A DNA stretch of 36,036 bases from Chara braunii (taxonomy: Eukaryota; Streptophyta; Charophyceae; Charales; Characeae), in contig BFEA01000033.1 in NCBI GenBank assembly GCA_003427395.1, forward strand, positions 4,795,932 to 4,831,967, given 5' to 3'. Shown here in pieces: positions 9,086-18,632 of the stretch; within the stretch, counting starts at the first letter, position 1; every line of letters begins with the position of its first letter. The notes under the pieces were generated by a model. The model was not told the DNA's origin, did not search any database, and saw nothing but the letters and a program-made list of their open reading frames with translations. The translations under genes were made by a program, and so were the position numbers.

Positions 9086-10279
9086 ACCAACCCATCTCTG
9101 GGTAAACACTCAAGTGCGAAACCAGAGAAAGTTGCGTTCGGAATCACTGACCAAACTGTAGAATATTGGGAAAAAAAAATCAGTGAGTGGAAGAGGCACT
9201 CCCAGGCAACCGTCAGGTTGGAATTTTATGTAGTAACCCCCCGAGACTTGCCTAGAAGAATTTGAAGCACTTACTCTAGGAATTGGTCCCCGGGTCATGA
9301 AATCGTCCTGGTCGTATTTGCTAGAATAGAGGCTCCCATGTCCCAGGACGGAAAAAAAGAAACTCTTTTTCTAGTACATAATTAGTCGAGTACGAGATCC
9401 AATGTCTCGCCTTGTTATTGTTCATGTTTTGAATTGCAAAGTTGCAAACCATAGCTCTTCCTTAGATAATGACTTTGTCTAGGTCTTCTGCTTGCCTTTC
9501 TGATATGGTTTTGTCCAGGTATTGTAGCATTTTCTCCCTTGCGGCTCTGCGTTGTGCGGGGATGGGAATTGGTGTTTTTGATTGGTAGAGTTCCTTATAG
9601 AAGTTCACTGCTATTTCCAGCATGGGCTTTGTGTCATTTTCTATGCTCCCTTAAACCCTTTAACCCTTTAACCCCCTCTTTCCGTAGCCCTTCAATCAAG
9701 TTCAATGTTCTTGGACCTGTTGTTGGGCTCGAATCGTGGAAAGCAGTGCTTAGACATTGATTCACTAAGCTTGTATTTCTGATCTGCAGACCCTTTATTC
9801 CCCGTTACCTCCATTGACCCAATTCTTTTCATGCTGTCTGCATGGGGCTCATGCATAAGGATGGGTCGTCGGTAAGGTTTTGTTCTCGTATCTTTAGTGC
9901 ATTTTCCAAATTTTGTTATTGAATGTTTCTTTCCCTCTTTCAGCTTCCTCGAGATTCTGGCAGCTGTCTGAGGGATGATCATTTATCAGGTTAAGTGTTC
10001 CGTCAATCACATTTTCCTTCTTTTCTTTTCTTTTCTTTTCTTCTTCTTCTTTTTTTTTTTTTTTTGGGTGCTCACAGGACCCACCCCTACCGACCTCATC
10101 TTTCTGCTTCCTTAGCATAACCTCTGCTTCCTCATCTACTGGGGCACTTGTTTGGCCCTCTCGGGTCTACCCTGACCAAGGTCTTACCTGAGACAGCCCT
10201 TCTGACCCAACCGGGGCGCCATGTTCCTAGCATAGCCTACTATTATTGCCGTATTAGGGGTTGCGTTATTGTTCATGCC
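9086..10279. other. No gene; low-complexity tracts
   Basis: No recognised gene. Contains an A run (9171-9179), a short CCCTTTAA repeat (about 9650-9675) and a CTTTT/CTT pyrimidine tract (10017-10066). The 9110-9300 segment keeps an open plus-strand frame with plausible composition (EYWEKKISEWKRH) that I cannot identify. Confidence 0.45.
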
Positions 10280-11037
10280 GAGGGGGCAAGGTTATCGATT
10301 CCGTAACCCTCACCAGTTCGCCGCAGGGCTGATTCCTGCCAGGGAAGACCTCAGGCCCATCCCCCCTTGCACCCTCAGTTGGTTATTATTAGTCCTGAGT
10401 TTATGATCCCAGGCCAGTCCGGAACCGATTGTTTCCACGGAGCCACCCTAGGCAATGTCTTACCTAAGTCAACTCTAGACCAGTCTGGGCGCCTATTGGG
10501 ATGATGTTACAGTTGGTATGAGTGCCACTCTGGGCCAGTCCGGAACCGAATGTTTCCACGGAGCCACCATAGGCAGTGTCCCTAACCCAACTCTAGACCA
10601 GCCTGTGTGCCACTCCAGGCTTCCCGGAACCGAATGTTTCCTCGGAGCCACCCTAGGCACCGTCTCACCTATGCCAACTCTAGACCGGCCAGAGGACCTA
10701 TTGGGATTATTCCATAGTTGGATTGTATGGTCCAGGCTAGTCCGGAACCGAATGTTTCCACGGAGCCACCGTAGGCAGTGTCAGTACCTAAGCCAACTCT
10801 AGACTAGCCTGTGTCACTCCAAACTAGTCCGGAACCGATTGTTTCCTCGGAGCCACCCCAGGTAGTGTCCTGCCTAAGCGAACTATAGACCAGCCTGTGT
10901 ACCTATCAGGTATAGACATGAATGAGCATAGTATGGAGGGGGCAGGGTTATCGGTCTGTAACCGTCGCACCAGTTCGCCACAGGGCTGATTCCTGCCAGG
11001 GAAAACCTCCAGCCCATCCCCCCCTGCACCCCCCCAG
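10280..11037 (+). repeat. Dimeric minisatellite flanked by 100-bp direct repeats
   Basis: Five units begin with CCGGAACCGA(A/T)TGTTTCC at 10419, 10540, 10624, 10742 and 10829. The spacings of 121, 84, 118 and 87 alternate long-short, giving a higher-order period of about 205 bp. Each unit contains CGGAGCCACC and CCAACTCTAGACCAG-like blocks. The array lies between two copies of a roughly 100-bp sequence (10280-10377 and 10936-11037) sharing CAGTTCGCC, CAGGGCTGATTCCTGCCAGG and CCCATCCCCCC. No coding potential. Confidence 0.85.
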
Positions 11038-11045
11038 TCAATTAT

Positions 11046-11290
11046 GAGCTATGAGTTATGTGTTATGTGTTATGTGTATTGGAGTTGAACCTGGGACCTC
11101 CAAGGTACGATATCAGAGCTCTACCCACAGAGCTATTGAGGTTATTAAAGGTGCTATGCCAGGCTTGGGCCAAGTACGTGGGGTGCAATCTATACCAACC
11201 ATTTGTGCTCGGGGGAAATTGCGGGCTGACAAAATCAAACCCGCAACCTCCCTGTTGCAACACCAGAGCTCTGTCCACTGAGCTACCATG
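11046..11290 (-). mobile_element. tRNA-derived SINE with two tRNA-like units
   Basis: On the minus strand, two tRNA-like modules follow each other. The first (about 11288 to 11216) has TAGCTCAGTGGACAGAGC and a degenerate B box GGGTTTGATTT. The second (about 11139 to 11083) has TAGCTCTGTGGGTAGAGC and a good B box GGTTCAACTCC. Both carry GAGCTCTG and GGAGGT in matching places. The 3' end is a run of ACATAAC-like 7-mers (11046-11081), a common type of SINE tail. No convincing TSD was found. Confidence 0.65.
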
Positions 11291-11416
11291 CACTTGCTTT
11301 TACCAACTGGACGTCTCGAAGGTAAGACGCCAAGCATGCCATAGGCACTATCATGGGGGCAAGTCAATCACATTTTCCAATAGCAAGTCAAGTCAAATAA
11401 GAAAAGACATCCTTAC

Positions 11417-11689
11417 CCCTCTCCCTAAACCCTACTGCTGGGTACCTTAGCTGTTCCTTTATTTCTGTTTGCCATTTCTTAGTCCAGTTTCCCTTTTGTT
11501 GAAGTTACATTCAAGGGGACGTTGGACCCGGTTTCCATCTCGAGGCAAATCTGGGTAATGGCCCCAGCTCTGTCCGGGTTGAGATGTCGAGGAATTCCTT
11601 ACCTCATGGATTTTTATATAATAAAACTGCAACTGTTTCTGAAAAAAAAAAAGAAAAAAAAAAAGAAAAAAAAAAAAAGAAAAGACAAT
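11417..11689 (+). mobile_element. A-tailed retroposon with 11-bp TSD
   Basis: GACATCCTTAC occurs perfectly at 11406-11416 and again at 11690-11700. The second copy directly follows an A-rich tail (11642-11689, A runs punctuated by single G). The body contains GGGGACGTTGGACCCGGTTTCC, the block shared with the retroposon 3' ends at 21.4, 26.3 and 35.6 kb. It also contains an inverted repeat (CATCTCGAGG...GAGATGTCGAGG) around CTGGG...CCCAG, and AATAAA at 11621 before the tail. No tRNA-like A/B box pair was seen. It is a LINE-mobilised element or a retroposed transcript. Confidence 0.75.
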
Positions 11690-11700
11690 GACATCCTTAC

Positions 11701-12134
11701 GCTCTTCCCCATTATGGCTGGGAAAGCCTTGAGTTTCGCTTCCATCTTCCCAACAGCTATGAATACTGTAAATAATTCAAATTTAACTTTGTAATTTACT
11801 TGTCCTTAATTTCTACAATTTTGCTCAAGCCCAAATTCATTTGGTTGAGAGTCTGCTGCTTTGATTTCTGCATCATCAATCTTGCATATTCCAGCCTCAG
11901 CTTGTTGCTTTCCAATTTTTTTCTTCATGTTTTGCTCTTCTTTTTGTCCCCTCCTCCCTTTCCTTTTCTCTTTTTCTTCTTCCTCTTATGATTATTGAAG
12001 TATGAATGAATCTAGTCACATGTAGGTGATGGTATACTTAGGTGATACGAAAGCCCACACATGTTTTCTTATGCACACAATGTGATAATGCGCATGCACA
12101 CGTGTGTGTGCGCAGGCGTTATCAGATTGTGTGC

Positions 12135-12137
<3 letters not shown>
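11701..12137. other. No gene seen
   Basis: AT- and pyrimidine-rich sequence with no credible ORF, leading into the GT microsatellite. Confidence 0.5.
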
Positions 12138-12230
<93 letters not shown>

Positions 12231-12231
12231 N

Positions 12232-12286
<55 letters not shown>
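12138..12286. repeat. Compound (GT)n(GA)n microsatellite
   Basis: About 37 GT units pass into about 37 GA units, with one ambiguous base at 12231 in the GA tract. Length is probably mis-assembled. The same CA/GA compound occurs at the window end (35941-36036). Confidence 0.95.
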
Positions 12287-12288
<2 letters not shown>

Positions 12289-12751
12289 ACCAGGAAATAC
12301 TCTCTCCAATGTCTCCATATACTTACTGCAGCTCAACTTTGCCTGTTCTCAGATTCAATATTGTTGCAGGGACTGGAAAAAGGTGGATTACATATGTGAT
12401 CTGTATGGCCGACGGGTTGGAGTTTCTGTCACAAGGGCCATGTGTCGCAATCGGGAATTCTCTGTTCGTGATGCAGAAAACCTCTTGCGCAAGAAGCTCA
12501 GTGGCTTGGTACGCAGTTGCCTTCTATGCAATAAACACTCGTTTTTGAGAGTTGTTGTACCTTCTTCACATTCTCTTCTTTCTCTTGTTATTCTCATTTC
12601 TTTTCATCTTTTTTTTCCTTTCTTAAAGTTTTTTTTTTTTTGTGGGCCTTTAATACCCCTTATTCCATTTCACTTTGTGCAGTGTGACCTTGTTCAGATT
12701 TCTAATCTGCGGAGTTGGGGATCGCAAAAAAAAAAAACAAAAAAAAAGGAA
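12287..12751. other. No gene seen
   Basis: Pyrimidine-rich sequence with T runs (about 12610-12642) and an A-rich run (12725-12747). No gene or RNA recognised. Confidence 0.5.
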
Positions 12752-12759
12752 CTACAAAC

Positions 12760-13127
12760 CTGCGTAGCACGGTGAACGTGTTCGCGCCCCTCCACTTTCG
12801 CGCGTTCGTGCGAACAGCTCGCGAACGCGTTTGGGCGAACATATTCTTTTTTTCGTTAAAAAAAAATAAAAATCTTTTTTTTTTTTTTTTTTTTTTTTCG
12901 GTTTTTGATTTTTAACTCACGGTTGGCTAAGAACTTGAACATGACTCCAAGGCAAAAGTTGCTTGTATTGTTGTTCTACATGACATATGTATATATTTTT
13001 TTTTCAGATTTTTCTGAGACTTTTTTCCTTTTTTTTTATGTTCGCGTTCGGAGGGTTTCGGGCGCTAGTTCGCGTTCAGGCGAACATGTCCGGGCTCGCC
13101 TCCGAATGCGAACACAGTGCTACGCAG
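12760..13127. mobile_element. hAT-like MITE with 8-bp TSD (368 bp)
   Basis: Terminal inverted repeats CTGCGTAGCAC (12760-12770) and GTGCTACGCAG (13117-13127) are perfect over 11 bp. They are flanked by CTACAAAC (12752-12759) and CTACAAAT (13128-13135), an 8-bp TSD with one mismatch. That TSD length is characteristic of hAT transposons. Both subterminal regions are packed with GTTCG/CGAAC words (for example GTGCGAACAGCTCGCGAACGC and GTTCGCGTTCAGGCGAACAT as separate clusters), like hAT transposase subterminal sites. The AT-rich centre contains GGCAAAAGTTG...TCTACATGACAT, shared with 21074-21125. No transposase ORF. Confidence 0.8.
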
Positions 13128-13199
13128 CTACAAATCTTCACCTTCTTGGATGGACTTACCCTGTTATACAAAGGATAAACCAATGGCTATCTTTCATAC

Positions 13200-13850
13200 C
13201 AGATAGAAGCGTGGATCATAGATCGACACAGGCAATGTGGACAGGCAAGCTGGACAGTGGACTCATATCTCACCTTAAGGTGGCAGTAATGGGCATACCA
13301 CGCATAGGCTCGTACTGTAATTTGTGAACAGAAGATTGTGCGGATGCTGCCTTCCTTTTTCTGTGTCCTAGCCCCTGCATGAGATGTTATAATATAAGGG
13401 ATTAATAAAAAATCCCAATCCTGTGGGGCAGGTAGAAGCCTAGAGCATAGATTGGCACAGGCAATGCAGGCAGGCAAGCCGAAAATTCGGGTCTGTAATG
13501 TAAGTGCTAGAAGTTGCAATGCAGGCAGACAGCTGACTCAACTCCCGCCTTAAACCACCAGTAGATCCTAGACTCTTTTTGCTGAGGCGGGTTCCCCCTG
13601 TGCGCCAAGCTTTGCTGAAATGTCAGCGCGACACTTTTTCGTTTCTTTTTTGCTTGGCGTCGTGTTGGTTCGGTAGCCGCGAGCCTGCAGAATTTTTCGG
13701 ATCGGATCTATTTCGATTCTCAAGTTTGCTTGGCCCATCTACTGCTGGGTTGGCCACCATACGTCACATAGGCTCATACCGTAAACCGCTTACACAAGGT
13801 TGTGCACATGCTGTGTTCCTGTTTCCCTGCATCAGCCTGTATGATCAACC
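13200..13850 (+). repeat. Diverged local duplications
   Basis: CACAGGCAATG(T/C)(G)GACAGGCAAGC occurs at 13226, 13452 and, in part, 13518. A second block, CATAGGCTC(G/A)TAC(T/C)GTAA...TTGTGC.GATGCTG-like, occurs at 13302 and 13768. These are old diverged copies of one or two dispersed repeats. No coding signature. Confidence 0.5.
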
Positions 13851-14670
13851 GGTCTGTATTGTTGGACGGTTTCATCCTCATTGGATGCCATGATGTGCTG
13901 TGTTTCCGAGTGGTGGTTAAAGTTGTTAAACACAATAAGCACCTACTTCAGTTGGACACGTGAACCTGTTGTCCTCAAGGTTCAGACGGCGTATCGTGCA
14001 TCCTCCAGACTCCAGAGGAAAAGGCAGGTGGAGTCAGCCTCCACGTCTACTATTCCGGTTTGCTGGCTGACAAACATAGTCGTATGGCACTCATATGTCC
14101 TTGCATGGTTCGATCGATTCAGGTGCCAAGCAGCATGAGTGAAGACCAAAACGAAGTAAGACAATCAGAACGAGCTTGCAGCTTATCTGCGAACAGGACA
14201 GCGTCAATTGCGGTGTGATGGATCATGACAAAAAGAGAGTGAACAAGGAATATCAGGGCTATAGAGGTGATGTCGTTGATAGATGGCGAAGGCAAAAAAG
14301 CTCAGCGAAGAGGATTAACATGGCCACTACTGACTCCTAAGGCAAACCTGGCAAGCAATGCAACAGTTGGAAGATTGGCACCAATCAGTATGCTCCACAC
14401 ATTGCTCTTCTGCTCAAGACAGAAGTTTGTGCGGTAACTATGAAAATCCATCCAGATGCTCTCCTGCACCTCCTTACATGGCTTGCCATACCTGTGTGCA
14501 TGTATGTGTATGGATGTGTGTGTTTGCGTGTCTTGTACACTGTCCCCACAACAACCCCTTTTTCCACCCAGATGAGCAGATCCAAATTTGAAACAGCTTT
14601 ACCTCCATGGCAACCAATATGAAGCACACTAAGATGAGCAGAGCAAAAATCGAAACAGCTAACTCTAGCA
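13851..14670. other. No gene; short direct repeats
   Basis: GATGAGCAGA followed by an AAAT..GAAACAGCT-type block is repeated at 14571 and 14634, with a weaker third copy near 14797. Otherwise featureless. Confidence 0.45.
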
Positions 14671-14705
14671 TGCATGTGTGCATGTGTGTGTGTGTGTGTG
14701 TGTAT

Positions 14706-14747
<42 letters not shown>

Positions 14748-14757
14748 TGTGTGCGTG
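14671..14757. repeat. (GT)n microsatellite
   Basis: Interrupted GT repeat with a few A and G substitutions. Confidence 0.95.
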
Positions 14758-14994
14758 TTTTTAAATTTCACCCCAACGGGCCGTATTCCACCGGAATGAG
14801 TTCATGCAAAATCGAAGGAGTTTCAATATTATTGCAGACAAAGAAGGCCCTTGAGTTGAGACAATCCAACAATGAAACAGTTTCACCTCTATAGTGAGCA
14901 ACATGGAGTATAATAGAAGTGTTTAAATCCCCTCCTTAATTGTGTTCACTTTACTTTCTTTGGGATACCCCTTTCATTTGTTCTTGCAGCTCCC

Positions 14995-14995
<1 letters not shown>

Positions 14996-15034
<39 letters not shown>
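14996..15034. repeat. (GT)n microsatellite
   Basis: Nearly perfect GT run of about 19 units. The surrounding 14758-14995 and 15035-15517 hold no recognisable gene. Confidence 0.95.
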
Positions 15035-15035
<1 letters not shown>

Positions 15036-15526
15036 TGTTGATTGGACGAGGGAGGAAGTGGCGGAGGATGCTTGTTGGATGTCCTGTGTGCGTGCGACAA
15101 AACTGTATATGAATATTTGAAATGCATGATGCAACAGAATGCTTGCTCGAAGTTGTGCGCGCAGCACACCTGAATGCTTTTATCTAATGTAGCCACGATC
15201 GAAGGATTGGGGATGGTTGTTGGCAGTTCTGTGTACCTGTGTGGAAAAAATGTATGTATATGTTTGAAGACTTTGAAGTTTGAACTGTACGATGATGCAC
15301 AGAATACTGCTCATGATTGTGTGCGCATCACAGTTGAATTTTCTCATCGGATGCAGCTGATGTGGTGGATTGACAGTCGTGGATTTTGACCGTTTGTGGT
15401 GAGGAATGGGATAGTGGGTGTTGCTGATATAGGGCCACGTGGCCTTGTTGTTTGGCTGGAAGTGATTGTAATCATTGTATCATTGTAGAGATCACAAAAG
15501 ACAAAAAGGTTGCCCTTACCCATCTG

Positions 15527-15528
<2 letters not shown>

Positions 15529-15556
<28 letters not shown>
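15529..15556. mobile_element. Poly(T)-only insertion between 11-bp direct repeats
   Basis: A 26-base T run is bounded by perfect copies of ACCCATCTGCT (15518-15528 and 15557-15567). The simplest reading is a reverse-transcribed poly(A) tail inserted with a target-site duplication and no element body, that is, an extreme 5' truncation. Local duplication followed by T-run growth is an alternative. Confidence 0.6.
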
Positions 15557-15557
<1 letters not shown>

Positions 15558-15567
15558 CCCATCTGCT

Positions 15568-15849
15568 TTTACTGAGCTTTTGTTTTGATGCTGTCCATGC
15601 TGTGATTGGCTGTGCTGACTCTTGTCAGCAAAGGTGGTGGCCAGACAAGGAGTGAAGAGTCAGCACAGGTTCTTTGCATCAGTGTTGCATATTTGGTGTC
15701 CGCTGAGAAGGATTGCTGAAATCATGCAGTCTGTTTATAAAGGTAAGAAATACTAAGAAACCTTTTGCACAGGATTCTTAAGGTAGCTGCGTTTGGAAAC
15801 GAAGCACCTATTTTTTAATTTTAATTTTAATTTTAATGTTAATTCTAGG
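15568..15849. other. No gene seen; (ATTTTA)n tract
   Basis: Contains a short AATTTTAATTTT repeat at 15811-15845. Nothing coding recognised. Confidence 0.5.
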
Positions 15850-15946
15850 ATACTAGAGTGGCCCCGGGACCATTTGCCCGGCCGAGCCAAAAAAAAAAAA
15901 AAAAAAAAGATTTTAAAATTTTGTTTTTTATTTTAAATCTGGTAAA
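15850..15946. repeat. Left part of an A-tract MITE, truncated by the gap
   Basis: TACTAGAGTGGCCCCGGG, CCATTTGCCCGGCCGAG, an A run and an ATTTTAAATCTGGTA block parallel 20957-21075 (TACCAGAGGGTGCCGGG, CCACTCACCCGG, A run, ATTTTAAATTTGGTA). The assembly breaks inside this copy. Confidence 0.6.
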
Positions 15947-16737
15947 NNNNNNNNNNNNNNNNNNNNNNNNNNNNNNNNNNNNNNNNNNNNNNNNNNNNNN
16001 NNNNNNNNNNNNNNNNNNNNNNNNNNNNNNNNNNNNNNNNNNNNNNNNNNNNNNNNNNNNNNNNNNNNNNNNNNNNNNNNNNNNNNNNNNNNNNNNNNNN
16101 NNNNNNNNNNNNNNNNNNNNNNNNNNNNNNNNNNNNNNNNNNNNNNNNNNNNNNNNNNNNNNNNNNNNNNNNNNNNNNNNNNNNNNNNNNNNNNNNNNNN
16201 NNNNNNNNNNNNNNNNNNNNNNNNNNNNNNNNNNNNNNNNNNNNNNNNNNNNNNNNNNNNNNNNNNNNNNNNNNNNNNNNNNNNNNNNNNNNNNNNNNNN
16301 NNNNNNNNNNNNNNNNNNNNNNNNNNNNNNNNNNNNNNNNNNNNNNNNNNNNNNNNNNNNNNNNNNNNNNNNNNNNNNNNNNNNNNNNNNNNNNNNNNNN
16401 NNNNNNNNNNNNNNNNNNNNNNNNNNNNNNNNNNNNNNNNNNNNNNNNNNNNNNNNNNNNNNNNNNNNNNNNNNNNNNNNNNNNNNNNNNNNNNNNNNNN
16501 NNNNNNNNNNNNNNNNNNNNNNNNNNNNNNNNNNNNNNNNNNNNNNNNNNNNNNNNNNNNNNNNNNNNNNNNNNNNNNNNNNNNNNNNNNNNNNNNNNNN
16601 NNNNNNNNNNNNNNNNNNNNNNNNNNNNNNNNNNNNNNNNNNNNNNNNNNNNNNNNNNNNNNNNNNNNNNNNNNNNNNNNNNNNNNNNNNNNNNNNNNNN
16701 NNNNNNNNNNNNNNNNNNNNNNNNNNNNNNNNNNNNN
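15947..16737. other. Assembly gap (791 N)
   Basis: Unsequenced. It falls in a repetitive element, so the true size is unknown. Long X-containing frames across it are meaningless. Confidence 1.
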
Positions 16738-17095
16738 GACGGGCGCCGATCAGATTTATCAACGGCAGCCGTTGTCGGGCCCGGCCTCCTAAAAGTTCGG
16801 GTACTGGCCAGTACCACGTCGAAAATAGGCTCGGAGGTACTGGTGGTTTAATTTCCCCCCATCTTTTCTCCTTTGGACACATGCTAGGCTACATACGTTC
16901 GTCTCGGTCAAAGAGAAGCCAGACGCTTCCTGCTTGACTGCCTGCACGGGTCCAACAATCACATTAGCTGCTGTGGGAATCTGATGCGTGTCCTGGGGTC
17001 ATCCTCGTGACGTTATACACATGGCCACATGCTATTGCATTTTCCTTTGCTTATGCATTCCATCAGCCTTGTGCTCTATGCTTCATTGATGTCTG
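16738..17095. other. No gene seen
   Basis: GATTTATCAACGGCAGCCG and GGTACTGGTGGTTTAAT near the gap edge have weak counterparts around 3945-4090, the latter in inverse orientation. Otherwise featureless. Confidence 0.4.
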
Positions 17096-17222
17096 TGGGG
17101 GTGGTGGATGTAGGGGTGGGTGAAGGTGTGATGATGTGGGGGTGTGGGTGTGGGTGTGTGTTGGGGGGGGGGTGGTGGTGTTGGGTGTGTTGAGTGTGTC
17201 GGGTGTGTGTGCGTGTGTGTGT
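17096..17222 (+). repeat. G/T-rich degenerate microsatellite
   Basis: GGGTG/GTGTG-rich tract with a run of G at 17163-17171 and many GGG triplets, so G-quadruplex formation is possible. It passes into GTGTGT next to the repeat at 17239. Confidence 0.85.
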
Positions 17223-17238
17223 TCTCAAAGAACCCCAA

Positions 17239-17365
17239 ACTCTCTCTCCCATTCCATCCACAAATCATCACAAACCATCCATAAAACAAAAACAAAAAAG
17301 TGTAGATAAGCAATATAATAGTGGAAAGATGCAAGGTTGGGCACGTTTGTGTGGTTAAGCGCCAC
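17239..17365 (+). repeat. Dispersed repeat D, copy 1
   Basis: CTCTCTC, CATTCCATCCACAAATCATC, ACAAACCA, GCAATATA, AGATGCAAGGTT and TGTGTGGTTAAGC recur in reverse complement at 35780-35918. Both copies have a GT/CA microsatellite at the same end. Confidence 0.75.
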
Positions 17366-17482
17366 TTATAAGCAGGGAATGACATGAGCTGCTGCATGAC
17401 TGCAATGACATGAGCATTCTCGTCGTGGCCGGGTGACTCAGAAGTAGGGAATGCTGAGTTGCATGAAAGGGAGTATGTCTGT

Positions 17483-18102
17483 GTGCGAGAATTGCCGACG
17501 CGTTCGGGTGTTGTGGGTGTGGAGTTGAGTGAGGTGTGTGTCGAGTTTGGGCACTACAGCCTTGCAGGGGTGGGGTGGATATCATGACCGGTATGGTTCC
17601 ACTTTTGAACACCGTGTCCTGGCTGTAGTGGTTAAGAGACTTGGCTCGTGAGGCCGAATTCGCCAGTTCGAATCCATGCATGCACGGAGGAGGGCTTAGG
17701 CCCGTTTGAGGATGGATCCGTATAAACAAACCGTGGAAGGCTCCTGTGAACTGCCGGGTAGCTAAAAGAGCCTGGTACAGTGAGTGGGCTAAGTACCGGT
17801 AATGGATGGATGTTGATTAGAGTGATGCGTGCTCAGTTGGAGCTAAGGGTACGAGAATCGTCGACACGTTCATGTGTTGTCCGTGTGGAGTTGAGTGAGG
17901 TGTGTGCTGAGTTTGGACGCTACAGCCTTGCAGGGGTGGGGTGGATATCACGACCGGTATGGTTCCGCTTTTGAACACCGTGTCCTGGCTGTAGTGGTTA
18001 AGAGACTTGGCTCGTGAGGCCGAAGTTGCAGGTTCAAATCCGTGCGTGCACGGAGGAGGGAGGGCTTGGGCCCGTTTGAGTATGCATCCGTCTAAACAAA
18101 CC
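17483..18102 (+). repeat. Two tandem tRNA-like SINE units (about 366-bp period)
   Basis: Units at 17483-17732 and 17849-18102 share TGGAGTTGAGTGAGGTGTGTG, then CTACAGCCTTGCAGGGG, then ACCGTGTCCTGGCTGTAG and GTGGTTAAGAGACTTGGC, TCGTGAGGCCGAA, a B-box-like (A/G)GTTC(G/A)AATCC, then GCACGGAGGAGGG and TAAACAAACC. TGGCTGTAGTGGTTAAGAG fits a pol III A box, so each unit carries a tRNA-like module after a roughly 140-bp leader. The acceptor CCGTG/CACGG pairs, but the T stem is poor, so these are tRNA-derived repeats and not functional tRNAs. There is no A tail. Confidence 0.65.
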
Positions 18103-18380
18103 CTGGGTGGGAGGGAGGGAAGTTTAAGGGTAATGTATATGAGTGGGTTTTGCATAGCTACCCCATGGGGAAATGCGGCACCTTTTTCTGGATGGTGAAA
18201 AAAGCTGCAGTGGTGATGAGCAGTGAGTTTTTTGGGGATGGCATGTAGCAGGGTTGGTTGCTGTAAGGGCTGCTGTCATGATAGTAATATAAGCTTGACC
18301 ACCTCTTTGGACTCTATAGGTGGTACTTCATGCGCGGAGGGGTCGTTTTGGCATAAGTCGCTTTTGGGTGTTTGAAAGGA
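18103..18380. other. No gene seen
   Basis: Unremarkable sequence up to the 5' target duplication of the 5S retroposon. Confidence 0.45.
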
Positions 18381-18392
18381 GCAGTGTTTGCA

Positions 18393-18620
18393 ATGGTATG
18401 GTCATACCACTGCTAATGCGGCCGATCCCAGACAAACTCGGAAGCAAAGCGCCTTTGGGCCGGGACAGTACTGGGATGGGTCACCTCCTGGGAAGTCCCG
18501 GTTGATGTAGCTACTGCTTGAAAGGCAGCAATTTTCGGACTCCAATCTGCCAGTCCCCTGGAATACCTGCCCGCTGCAAAACATGCATGCATTAAAAAAG
18601 GAAAAAAAAGAGAAAAAGGC
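18393..18620 (+). mobile_element. 5S rRNA-headed, A-tailed retroposon
   Basis: The element starts with a nearly full 5S rRNA (18394-18511). An unrelated body of about 80 bp follows and ends in an A-rich tail (18592-18618). GCAGTGTTTGCA (18381-18392) directly precedes it and GTAGTGTTTGCA (18621-18632) directly follows it, a 12-bp TSD with one mismatch. This has the architecture of 5S-derived SINEs (the SINE3 type known in some animals), or of a one-off chimera made when a LINE reverse transcriptase switched template onto 5S RNA. Only one copy is visible in this window, so the two cannot be separated here. Confidence 0.75.
18394..18511 (+). pseudogene. 5S rRNA sequence inside retroposon
   Basis: GTCATACCACTGCTAATGC, CGATCCCA.AC.AACTCGGAAG, AAGCGC, TTGGGC, AGTACTGGGATGGGTCACC and TCCTGGGAAGTCC occur in the order of eukaryotic 5S rRNA at about the full 118-nt length. 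The internal pol III promoter region (A box, intermediate element and C box) is largely preserved, so transcription is conceivable. Small differences (CAGACAAACTCGG, TGGGTCACC for TGGGTGACC) and its place at the head of an A-tailed insertion argue against a genuine 5S gene. There is no tandem array. Confidence 0.85.
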
Positions 18621-18632
18621 GTAGTGTTTGCA

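Noticed and set aside
9650-9676. Interstitial telomere (CCCTTTAA)n
   Set aside because: Only about three imperfect units and not the plant CCCTAAA sequence.
10412-10915. CRISPR-like array in the regularly spaced CCGGAACCGA units
   Set aside because: Units are long, diverged and contiguous without unique spacers, in a eukaryotic repeat context; a dimeric minisatellite fits better.
12042-12548. ORF rich in Cys-Val and Glu-Arg dipeptides
   Set aside because: Encoded by GT and GA microsatellites.
15845-16937. ORFs of 294-359 aa
   Set aside because: Consist mainly of X from the assembly gap.
18394-18511. Functional 5S rRNA gene
   Set aside because: Single copy, substitutions, and bounded by a TSD with an A tail downstream; read as retroposed.
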